A stretch of 7,274 bases of DNA, from assembly GCA_005878325.1 (NCBI GenBank), contig VBMR01000112.1, positions 1-7,274 of the forward strand. Reading direction: 5' to 3'. Shown here in pieces: positions 1 through 5,252 of this stretch; within the stretch, counting starts at the first letter, position 1; the number at the start of each line of letters is the position of its first letter. The translations under genes and the position numbers were made by a program. This DNA is from Methanobacteriota archaeon. GTDB lineage: Archaea > Thermoplasmatota > Thermoplasmata > RBG-16-68-12. The notes below the pieces were generated by a model. It worked only from the letters and a program-made list of their open reading frames with translations. It had not been told where the DNA came from and searched no databases.

Positions 1-339
1 GACGCGGTCAAGGTCCTCCTGTCGAACGGCGCCGATGTGAACCTCCGCGGGCCGAGCCGATTCGCGAACACGGCCCTCGACGCGGCGGTTTCGGGCGACC
101 ACGCGGACGTCGTGCGGATCCTCCTCGCGGCCCGCGGCGATCCGAACGCCCGGAGCGAGGGCACCTACACGCCGCTGCACAAGGCGGCCGCGCATGGCAA
201 CGTCGAGATCGTACAGATGCTACTCGATGGAGGAGCGGATCCAAATGCGACGCGGGACGGGGGTCAGCGGCCGATCGACGACGCCCGCGAGGCGGGCCAC
301 GCGGCCATCGTCAAGCTCCTCGAAGAGCGAGCGCGATAG
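1..339 (+). CDS. Ankyrin-repeat protein, C-terminal part (5' end outside window)
   Basis: The frame is open from base 1 to a TAG at 337-339, giving 112 visible residues. They form consecutive ankyrin repeats: a partial one (residues 1-17, with LLSNGADVN), a second (about 21-54, LDAAVSGDHADVVRILL), a third that is near consensus (about 55-88, TPLHKAAAHGNVEIVQMLL then GGADPNA), and a capping repeat (about 89-112) ending in KLLEERAR. Ankyrin repeats are protein-protein interaction scaffolds and say nothing about a specific partner. The GTG at 37 lies inside a repeat, so it is not a credible start; the gene clearly begins upstream of the window. The stop is 7 bp before the first copy of the palindrome family, and the gene converges on the VOC gene. 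Family is certain; function is unknown. Confidence 0.9.
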   Translation, partial: DAVKVLLSNGADVNLRGPSRFANTALDAAVSGDHADVVRILLAARGDPNARSEGTYTPLHKAAAHGNVEIVQMLLDGGADPNATRDGGQRPIDDAREAGHAAIVKLLEERAR

Positions 340-344
340 GCGAA

Positions 345-364
345 TCATGCCCAACTGGGCATAA
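345..364. repeat. Palindrome family, copy 1 (convergent gene ends)
   Basis: The core ATGCCCAACTGGGCAT occupies 347-362: two perfect 7-bp arms around a 2-bp AC centre. It lies between the ankyrin stop (339) and the VOC stop (388), where both genes end, so no promoter is expected. A bidirectional terminator-like or architectural role is possible, but there is no T-tract beside it. Confidence 0.85.
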
Positions 365-387
365 CCGGTCCCGACGCCCATGGGGCA

Positions 388-822
388 TCAGAGCGACTGC
401 ATGAACATCCACCGGTGGCCCTCGGGGTCTTCGGCGCGATACAGTCGGCCGAACGGACCATCCTCCGGTGGCGAGAGGATTGTCGCCCCCGCGGACTTCG
501 CTCGCGCGAAGTGTGCGTCCACGTCGTCCACGGCGACGTGCAAGCCGTCAATCACAAAGGGGACCTTCGACCACTTCCGGACCGCGGCGCAAGCTTCCCG
601 GTGTCGCTTCGGACTTTGATAGTCCTTCGTCGGAGTCGAGAGGAAAATCCGACCTCCCGCGAAGTCCAATTCCGCATGGCTGACGCTCCCGTCCGGATTC
701 GTCATCCGTTGTTTCTCCCGAAATCCGAACGCACGGACGAGCCAATCGATGGCAGCGGGCCCATTCTCGTATGCAATCATCGGCGTGATTCGTTGGACTT
801 CCTCGTGCTTCGATTCGGCCAC
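388..822 (-). CDS. VOC (glyoxalase/bleomycin-resistance fold) protein
   Basis: The protein is 144 aa, the normal size for a single-chain vicinal-oxygen-chelate (VOC) protein of the PhnB/glyoxalase-like type. Two beta-alpha-beta-beta-beta modules are visible: residues about 11-65 (ITPMIAYENGPAAIDWL, AFGF, then HAELDFAGGRIFLSTP) and about 88-142 (PFVIDGLHVAVDDVDAHF, AKSAGATI, YRAEDPEGHRWMF). His49 in SHAEL and the acidic/His residues of DPEGH (132-136) are where the family places metal or substrate ligands. The substrate is unknown; relatives include glyoxalases, dioxygenases and drug-binding proteins. GTG at 822 is chosen because GAGGTGG at 827-833 lies four bases upstream and alignment to the family begins a few residues later. 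The GC content looks lower than in gltX or ubiD, so a horizontal origin is possible. Confidence 0.85.
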   Translation of the reverse strand: MAESKHEEVQRITPMIAYENGPAAIDWLVRAFGFREKQRMTNPDGSVSHAELDFAGGRIFLSTPTKDYQSPKRHREACAAVRKWSKVPFVIDGLHVAVDDVDAHFARAKSAGATILSPPEDGPFGRLYRAEDPEGHRWMFMQSL

Positions 823-826
823 GGTT

Positions 827-833
827 CCACCTC
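827..833 (-). promoter_or_regulatory. Shine-Dalgarno of the VOC gene
   Basis: The minus strand reads GAGGTGG four bases before the GTG at 822, the best ribosome-binding sequence in the window. It decides the start codon and shows that this organism uses led mRNAs as well as apparent leaderless ones. Confidence 0.6.
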
Positions 834-905
834 GCCTCCCATGCGGCGGACATACCTTAAGGGCACGCGACAAAGCGAGATGGGACGGCGGAGCGTCGGT
901 CCCGA

Positions 906-2102
906 TCACCGTCGCCGGAGCACGTCGCCCATCCGACGGACGCTTTCCGTGATCGTTTCCCGCGAGGCCGCATATGAGAGTCGAATGTGCCCTTCGCCGG
1001 CAGCCCCGAAGGCGCTCCCGGGCGTCACCGCGACGGAGGTCTCTTCGAGGATGCGTTCGCACAAGGCAGCGCTGTCCTCCATTCCATCGACCTTCGGGAA
1101 GACATAGAAGGCACCGCTCGGAGTATAGGTGGAGAGGCCATCGATCTTGGAGAGTTCCCTCAGGACGAGATCTCGCCGCGCGCGAAATTCCTTCACCATC
1201 GCCTCGAGCGGCGCGGTCGGCCCGGTCAAGGCCGCGACTCCGGCCTTCTGCACGAACGCGGTCGCGCACGTGATCGTGTGCTCCTGGACCTTCGCGATCT
1301 CCTTGAACAGGGGCGGGGGCGCGACGAGCCATCCGAGGCGCCAGCCCGTCATGGAAAAGGTCTTCGAGAATCCGTTCACTGTGATCGTCCGATCGAACAT
1401 GCCGTCCAGGGACGCGGGGGAGACGTGCTCGCCCTGGTACAGGATCTTCTCGTAGATCTCGTCGGATACGAGGATCAGGTCGTGATCCACTGCGAGGTCG
1501 GCCAAGGCCTTCGTCTGCGCCCGCGAGTACACGGAACCGCCCGGATTCGAGGGCGAATTCAGGAGGAGCAATCGGGTCCGCGGCGTGATCGCCTCCGCGA
1601 CCGCGTCTGCGGTGGGCACGAAGCCGTCCTCGTCGGACGCCCGCACGGGCACGGGCCGCGCCCCGGCGAGCGTGACCATCGGTCCGTAGGAGACCCAGCC
1701 CGGGTCCGGGAGGATCGCCTCGTCTCCGGAATCGAGGAGGGCCATGCACGTCATGAACAACGTGTGCTTCGTCGGCGCCACGAGGACGTTCTCCGGCTTC
1801 GCGGGAATCCGGTTCTCGGTCCGCGACTTCTCCGCGATCGCCTCCCGAAGCTCCCGGATCCCGGGGGCGGGCGTGTATTTCGTGAAGCCCGCATCGAGGG
1901 CTTTCTTCGCCGCGTCCACGATGTGCGCGGGGGTCGGGAAGTCCGGCTCGCCGATCGCGAGGGAGAGGATCGTCTTGCCTTGGGCCTTGCTCTCCGCAAT
2001 CATGTCGCTCAAGCGAACCGTGGGAGAGGGCTCGATCGACCGGACGCGCTTGGCGAAGCGGACCATGGGACCCGGAGAAGTCCGCGCGGTAGAAGAGGTC
2101 AT
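906..2102 (-). CDS. Class I PLP-dependent aminotransferase (aspartate aminotransferase-like)
   Basis: The protein is 398 aa, typical for subgroup I-gamma aspartate/aromatic aminotransferases, which move an amino group between an amino acid and a 2-oxoacid. Visible signatures are GEPDFPTP (51-58), SNPGG (185-189, Asn186 contacting the cofactor), SDEIYE (213-218, with Asp214 and Tyr217), the Schiff-base lysine Lys247 in NGFSKTFSMTGWRLGW, and Arg374 in HIRLSYA, the substrate carboxylate-binding arginine. The usual GSKQ-like segment reads APTKHTLF here. All catalytic residues are present, so it should be active; the preferred donor cannot be read from sequence. ATG 2102 is chosen because AGGAGG (2106-2111) precedes it and a TATA-like element lies about 26 bp upstream. 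ATG 2066 would give 386 aa beginning MVRFAKRVRSIEPS, which matches the usual family start but lacks a ribosome-binding site. Confidence 0.92.
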   Translation of the reverse strand: MTSSTARTSPGPMVRFAKRVRSIEPSPTVRLSDMIAESKAQGKTILSLAIGEPDFPTPAHIVDAAKKALDAGFTKYTPAPGIRELREAIAEKSRTENRIPAKPENVLVAPTKHTLFMTCMALLDSGDEAILPDPGWVSYGPMVTLAGARPVPVRASDEDGFVPTADAVAEAITPRTRLLLLNSPSNPGGSVYSRAQTKALADLAVDHDLILVSDEIYEKILYQGEHVSPASLDGMFDRTITVNGFSKTFSMTGWRLGWLVAPPPLFKEIAKVQEHTITCATAFVQKAGVAALTGPTAPLEAMVKEFRARRDLVLRELSKIDGLSTYTPSGAFYVFPKVDGMEDSAALCERILEETSVAVTPGSAFGAAGEGHIRLSYAASRETITESVRRMGDVLRRR

Positions 2103-2105
2103 GCC

Positions 2106-2111
2106 CCTCCT
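2106..2111 (-). promoter_or_regulatory. Ribosome-binding sequence of the aminotransferase gene
   Basis: The minus strand reads AGGAGG three bases from the ATG at 2102. The spacing is short. It directly abuts the palindrome at 2112-2127, so any factor bound there would cover the initiation region. If transcription starts at 2102, as the TATA-like element suggests, this sequence is not in the mRNA. Confidence 0.45.
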
Positions 2112-2128
2112 ATGCTCAACTGGGCATA
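2111..2128. repeat. Palindrome family, copy 2 (overlaps aminotransferase promoter)
   Basis: The core is ATGCTCAACTGGGCAT at 2112-2127, with one substitution (C to T) in the left arm. It starts 10 bp upstream of the aminotransferase ATG. Its distal arm on the minus strand forms part of GTTTATGC, a TATA-like element. Confidence 0.85.
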
Positions 2129-2131
2129 AAC
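2125..2131 (-). promoter_or_regulatory. TATA-like element of the aminotransferase gene
   Basis: The minus strand reads GTTTATG, centred about 26 bp upstream of the ATG at 2102. That is the archaeal TATA-to-start distance expected for a leaderless mRNA. It overlaps one arm of palindrome copy 2, so binding of a regulator there would compete with TBP. Confidence 0.4.
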
Positions 2132-2171
2132 CTTGGACGATTTTTCCGAGGTGCCGCGGGATCTCTCGATC

Positions 2172-2195
2172 CATTATGCTCAATCGGGCATAATG
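2172..2195. repeat. Palindrome family, copy 3 (contains a stop codon)
   Basis: The outer arms CATTATGC and GCATAATG match perfectly over 8 bp each; the inner part (TCAATCGG) carries two mismatched pairs. The core is 2176-2191. The stop codon of the small minus-strand gene (2180-2182) lies inside it, so the last residues of that protein (IMPD) are encoded by the palindrome. Its centre is 64 bp from copy 2, about six helical turns. Confidence 0.8.
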
Positions 2196-2503
2196 GCCCC
2201 GAGGCGCGCGGTGGTGACGACATGGTCGACGTCCTCTGCGCGAAGGAACGCGCGCATGTCTTCGACCCACGCAGCGGGGACGAACAGCACCGACTGGCCC
2301 AGGTACCGGACCCCCGGGCGCTCGACGAATCCCGGATATCGGTACCACTTTTCCCCTCCGTTGAGGGAATAGCCGAACACGTATCGCCGGACCCGGGCGC
2401 CCTGTGCCGCGTCCCGGCTGTCGACGTCCCAGGTCACGATGAACCCCTCCCGGGAACCGGATCGCTGGTTCCGCGCCCGCCGCACCGATTGGCCGTTCGT
2501 CAC
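2180..2503 (-). CDS. Small conserved-looking protein, unknown function; possible ferredoxin-like (Cas2/VapD-type) fold
   Basis: The protein is 107 aa. The first 20 residues are basic and look disordered (RRARNQRSGSR). A compact domain follows that can be read as beta (FIVTWDVDS, 21-29), alpha (DAAQGARVRRYVFG, 31-44), a beta hairpin (PGFVERPGVRYLGQSVLFVP, 57-76), alpha (AAWVEDMRAFLRAEDV, 77-92) and beta (HVVTTARLG, 94-102). That order and the Asp at the end of strand 1 resemble Cas2/VapD-like ferredoxin folds, but no cas gene or CRISPR array is nearby, so this is only a fold guess. The start is uncertain: GTG 2503 is used; GTG 2485 (in frame) and a TTG at 2515 inside the palindrome are alternatives. 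The gene is bracketed by palindromes at 2172-2195 and 2506-2525 and sits between gltX and the aminotransferase on the same strand. Confidence 0.7.
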   Translation of the reverse strand: MTNGQSVRRARNQRSGSREGFIVTWDVDSRDAAQGARVRRYVFGYSLNGGEKWYRYPGFVERPGVRYLGQSVLFVPAAWVEDMRAFLRAEDVDHVVTTARLGAIMPD

Positions 2504-2505
2504 TA

Positions 2506-2525
2506 TTATGCCCAACTGGGCATAA
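2506..2525. repeat. Palindrome family, copy 4 (upstream of the small gene)
   Basis: The core ATGCCCAACTGGGCAT lies at 2508-2523 and is extended to 20 bp by matching TT/AA ends. It lies two bases upstream of the small gene's GTG (2503) and 59 bp after the last base of the gltX stop, so it occupies that gene's promoter/initiation region. Confidence 0.88.
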
Positions 2526-2585
2526 CGACGACCGGAACGTCAATTCTCCAGGGGGAGGGGAGCGAATGTACTCCGCGAGGGGCAG

Positions 2586-4256
2586 CTAGCGATGGGCGAA
2601 AAAGGCCCGTACCTCGGCCTTGCTCACGTGATCGATCCGCGCGAAACCGATCCGCTCGAACTGGACGACGTCATCGACCTTCAGGGACGCGACGAGGGGT
2701 TCCCCCAGGCCTCGCGACTCGGAGCCGTCGGGCAGCACGAGGTGCACGTTGACCCCGTGCGTCACCCACTGGATCTTCGGGATGTCCTTGTTCTCCAGGG
2801 ACACGAACGTCGCGCGGTGGTCCAACATGACATTGCAGAAGTCCTTCAGCCGGACCTCCTTGCCGCGGAACTTCGAGAAGTCCTCCTTCGCGACGTGGAC
2901 CTTCGGCCCGACCGGGATCTCGCGGTCCCCGCGGCCCGGGACCTCCGGATGGAGGGGCGCCTTCACCCGCTCGATCGGCGGGAGCCCGGCGATCTCCACC
3001 GCGACCGGATCCGGGACGAAGAAGTACCGGTTCGCCTCCTTGTCGATGCGCCTCCGATTCTCCGCGTACAGAGTCTCGACCGGCACCTCGATGTCATTGA
3101 GGCTCAGGCCGAAGGAGAGGACGAAGTCTCGGAGGGCCGCCGGCCGGATGCCGCGACGCCGGAGGGACTGGAGCGACCACGTCCGCGGGTCGTCGATCCC
3201 GGTGAGTCGGCCCTCCGCGATCATCTTCCGGTACGTAGACTTCGACAGTTCGATGTCCTTGAACCGCAGGATCCCGAAGTGGACAAAGGCGGGCCGCCGC
3301 TCGATGCCGAGGTCGTCCCAGATCCGGGTCTCCATCAAGTCCTCCATCACGAGGTCCTTGCCACGGAGCACATGCGTGATTCCGAGGAGCGCGTCGTCGA
3401 CGGCCCAGGAGAACTCGAGCATGGGCCACACGCGATAGCGCGAGCCGACGCGCGGGTGCTCCCGCTCCGCGATGCGGAACAGGACGCGGTCCCGGAACGC
3501 GGGGTTCGGGTCCGCCATGTCGGTCTTCAGCCGCACGACGGCCTCGCCTTCCCGGTACTCCCCGGAGAGCATCGCCTTCCACATCGCGATCGTCTCGTCG
3601 ACGTCCTGGGTGCGGTGGACGCAGGCCTTCCTCGCCTCCCGGTTCTTGCGGAGGGTCTCCGCGTCGCATTCGTCCACGTAGGCCTCGCCGGTCGCCAGGA
3701 GCTTCTCCGCCCACTCGTAGTGCAACGGGATCCGGTCGCTCTTGTACAGGACCTCCTGGAATTCCACGCCGGCCCACTCGAGGCCCTCCCGCACCTGGTC
3801 GAACGCCTCCGGCAGGAGGGGCTTCTCCTCCGAACCGATCGTGTCGTCGAAGACGAGGAGGAGGCGGCCGTGGTACCGCTTCGCGTAAGCGTCGTTCAGG
3901 AGGAAGGCGCGCGCATTCCCGATGTGGAGAGGCCCGCTCGGGTAGGGGGCGAGGCGAAGGACGACCTTTCCGTCGACCGCAGACGGGAGCGGCGGGAGCT
4001 CCTTGGGACCGGCCTCCACGGGCGCCTTCTCGAGGAGCTCCGGCGCGATCGCGACGAGCTCCGCCCGCTGGGCTTCGGAGGAGAGCCGGTTCACATCGGC
4101 AACGACGCGGTCGACGTGGGCCCCGGCCTCGCTGGCGCGGGACCGCAGGCTTGCGTCCTCCGCGAGCAGTCGACCGAGGACCGCCTTGGCCTCCGCTTTC
4201 CCTCCATGGAGGACCGCGTTCTGCAGGGCGAACTTCCGCGCGGAATCCAAGCCCAC
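2586..4256 (-). CDS. gltX: Glutamyl-tRNA synthetase, archaeal (GlnRS-like) type
   Basis: The 556-aa protein charges tRNA(Glu) with glutamate in the cytoplasm and, in most archaea, also tRNA(Gln) for later amidation. An N-terminal alpha-helical region of about 90 residues is followed by the class I catalytic core with PYPSGPLHIGNAR (104-116; the HIGH motif appears as HIGN) and the KMSKS equivalent ELSKS (336-340). From about residue 405 the C-terminal beta-barrel anticodon-binding region follows, ending in FARIDHVSKAEVRAFFAHR. Lack of a bacterial alpha-helical anticodon domain marks the archaeal/GlnRS-like class. The DDTIGSEEK segment (137-145) replaces the more usual DTDP-type motif. GTG 4256 is the start because a TATAAA-type box on the minus strand lies about 26 bp upstream, indicating a leaderless mRNA. 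The next gene downstream is the small unknown protein. Confidence 0.95.
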   Translation of the reverse strand: MGLDSARKFALQNAVLHGGKAEAKAVLGRLLAEDASLRSRASEAGAHVDRVVADVNRLSSEAQRAELVAIAPELLEKAPVEAGPKELPPLPSAVDGKVVLRLAPYPSGPLHIGNARAFLLNDAYAKRYHGRLLLVFDDTIGSEEKPLLPEAFDQVREGLEWAGVEFQEVLYKSDRIPLHYEWAEKLLATGEAYVDECDAETLRKNREARKACVHRTQDVDETIAMWKAMLSGEYREGEAVVRLKTDMADPNPAFRDRVLFRIAEREHPRVGSRYRVWPMLEFSWAVDDALLGITHVLRGKDLVMEDLMETRIWDDLGIERRPAFVHFGILRFKDIELSKSTYRKMIAEGRLTGIDDPRTWSLQSLRRRGIRPAALRDFVLSFGLSLNDIEVPVETLYAENRRRIDKEANRYFFVPDPVAVEIAGLPPIERVKAPLHPEVPGRGDREIPVGPKVHVAKEDFSKFRGKEVRLKDFCNVMLDHRATFVSLENKDIPKIQWVTHGVNVHLVLPDGSESRGLGEPLVASLKVDDVVQFERIGFARIDHVSKAEVRAFFAHR

Positions 4257-4278
4257 GTCCGTCCGAACCTAGGCCGCG

Positions 4279-4284
4279 TATAAA
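4279..4284 (-). promoter_or_regulatory. TATA box of gltX
   Basis: The minus strand reads CTTTATACG, with TTTATA at 4284-4279 centred about 25-26 bp before the GTG at 4256. This is the clearest archaeal promoter in the window; the transcript should begin at or next to the start codon. Confidence 0.7.
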
Positions 4285-4328
4285 GACTTCTGGGGCTGGG
4301 ACCAATCGCTGTGCGAAGGGGCGAGGCG

Positions 4329-4348
4329 TTATGCCCAATTGGGCATAA
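4329..4348. repeat. Palindrome family, copy 5 (perfect 20-bp palindrome)
   Basis: TTATGCCCAATTGGGCATAA is an exact 20-bp palindrome with core 4331-4346. It stands in the divergent region between gltX and the CARDB-like gene, about 45 bp upstream of the gltX TATA box and 168 bp before the CARDB gene start. Confidence 0.92.
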
Positions 4349-4513
4349 TCGAATCGACGGCCTTCCGGGATGCAACGCCGATCCTCTGGGTCCCGTTCCC
4401 GCGATCATGTGGCGTTCAGTTGGCGGATGGCCGCAAGTGCGCACATGTGATGCGCGAACGTATTTCGTGCGGGTGGCATATTGGGAGCAAGGGGCCGGGC
4501 GTGTCGAGCGAGC

Positions 4514-4535
4514 GTATGCCTAGTTGGGCATATAC
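4514..4535. repeat. Palindrome family, copy 6 (covers a start codon)
   Basis: Outer arms GTATGCC and the matching GGCATAC-like right side (GGGCATATAC) surround the core ATGCCTAGTTGGGCAT at 4516-4531, with one left-arm C to T change. The first ATG of the core is the likely start codon of the CARDB-like gene, so the palindrome encodes its first residues (MPSWAY). Confidence 0.75.
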
Positions 4536-5187
4536 GGGTTCGACCCTGATCCTCGTCCTCGCCATCGGGATGTTCGTCGCCGCGCGTCTGCCGGCTGCGA
4601 CCTCACTTCCCGCGGTGTCGCCAGAGGCCTCCGCTCCGGGCCTGGTCCCGATTCTGATGACCCTGAAACCCGCCAATGCATCCGAGAACGAGGTGGTCCA
4701 TCTCGACGTCACGATCCAGAACCAAGGAAACTTCGCGGCTTGGGCGGCGACCTTCACGTTCGTGGAAATGCGGCCGGACGGGTATCCCGTGCCGCCCCAG
4801 CAATTGTCTTTGTCCGCTCCCTTGAATCCCGGCGCGTCCGTCGTCCTCGCGGCGCCACCCTTCGTGGTGGTGGGCGAGGGGGAGCACACTTTCACGGTCC
4901 GCATCTCCGAGGTCTCGCCGCCGGAGGCGGACACGACGAACAACGCTCTTTCGATCCACGTGAATGTGAGGCTCGGAGACGGCGTCTCTCCGCCCCCGCC
5001 TCCTTCGGACGGCATCCGGATCGAGGCGCTGGAAGGGCTGGGGATCGGCGGCCTGATCGTCGTCGTACTCCTCGCGATCGCAGGGTGGACGATCAGCGCC
5101 GTCGTGCGGCGGCCGCGGGAGGACTCCCTGGTCCCGCCGCCCCCCGAGCCGCCTGACCACCGTCCGCCGCCGATCTGGCCTCCCTAG
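4516..5187 (+). CDS. Membrane-anchored CARDB-like surface protein
   Basis: The 223-aa protein has an N-terminal hydrophobic segment (residues 10-25, LILVLAIGMFVAARLP) that is a signal peptide or anchor. A beta-rich domain at about 44-152 has CARDB features: LDVTIQNQGNFAA (63-75), GASVVLAAPPFVVVGEGEHTF and the closing EADTTNNALSIHVNV. A Pro-rich linker and a transmembrane helix (about 176-196, GGLIVVVLLAIAGWTISAVV) follow, then RRPRE and a proline-rich tail (PPPPEPP, RPPPIWPP). The topology is an extracytoplasmic Ig-like domain on a C-terminal anchor with a short cytoplasmic tail. CARDB domains are adhesion-type modules; the ligand is unknown. ATG 4516 is chosen because the hydrophobic segment follows at once; GTG 4501 is an in-frame alternative (MSSER extension). 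UbiD follows 65 bp downstream on the same strand. Confidence 0.75.
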   Translation: MPSWAYTGSTLILVLAIGMFVAARLPAATSLPAVSPEASAPGLVPILMTLKPANASENEVVHLDVTIQNQGNFAAWAATFTFVEMRPDGYPVPPQQLSLSAPLNPGASVVLAAPPFVVVGEGEHTFTVRISEVSPPEADTTNNALSIHVNVRLGDGVSPPPPPSDGIRIEALEGLGIGGLIVVVLLAIAGWTISAVVRRPREDSLVPPPPEPPDHRPPPIWPP

Positions 5188-5252
5188 GCAGATCCCGCGG
5201 CTCCGGTCGCAACCTTTCTATCCGGAGCGAGATACGGCAGGCCGGAATCCCC

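Noticed and set aside
373..389. Inverted repeat GACGCCCATGGGGCATC beside copy 1
   Set aside because: It has imperfect short arms and does not match the family core; it is partly explained by the end of the VOC coding region.
987..2129. Long plus-strand frames over the aminotransferase
   Set aside because: Low-complexity Arg/Gly-rich translation and overlap with a fully motif-supported enzyme on the other strand.
2504..2515. TTG start for the small minus-strand gene inside palindrome copy 4
   Set aside because: TTG is less likely than the GTG at 2503, and it gives a palindrome-encoded MGII start with no ribosome-binding site.
2592..4283. Long open frame antisense to gltX (563 codons)
   Set aside because: It is a mirror of GC-rich codon use; its translation is Arg/Asp/Val-rich with no recognisable domain, while the minus strand encodes a clear GluRS.
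4339..4515. N-terminal extension of the CARDB-like protein starting with TTG in the palindrome at 4331-4346
   Set aside because: It would put 59 non-conserved-looking residues before the signal/anchor segment; it has Cys residues but no recognisable zinc-finger spacing.
4257..4515. tRNA or other structured RNA gene in the divergent spacer
   Set aside because: No GTTCRANTC-type T-loop with matching stems was found on either strand; only promoter and palindrome signals are visible.
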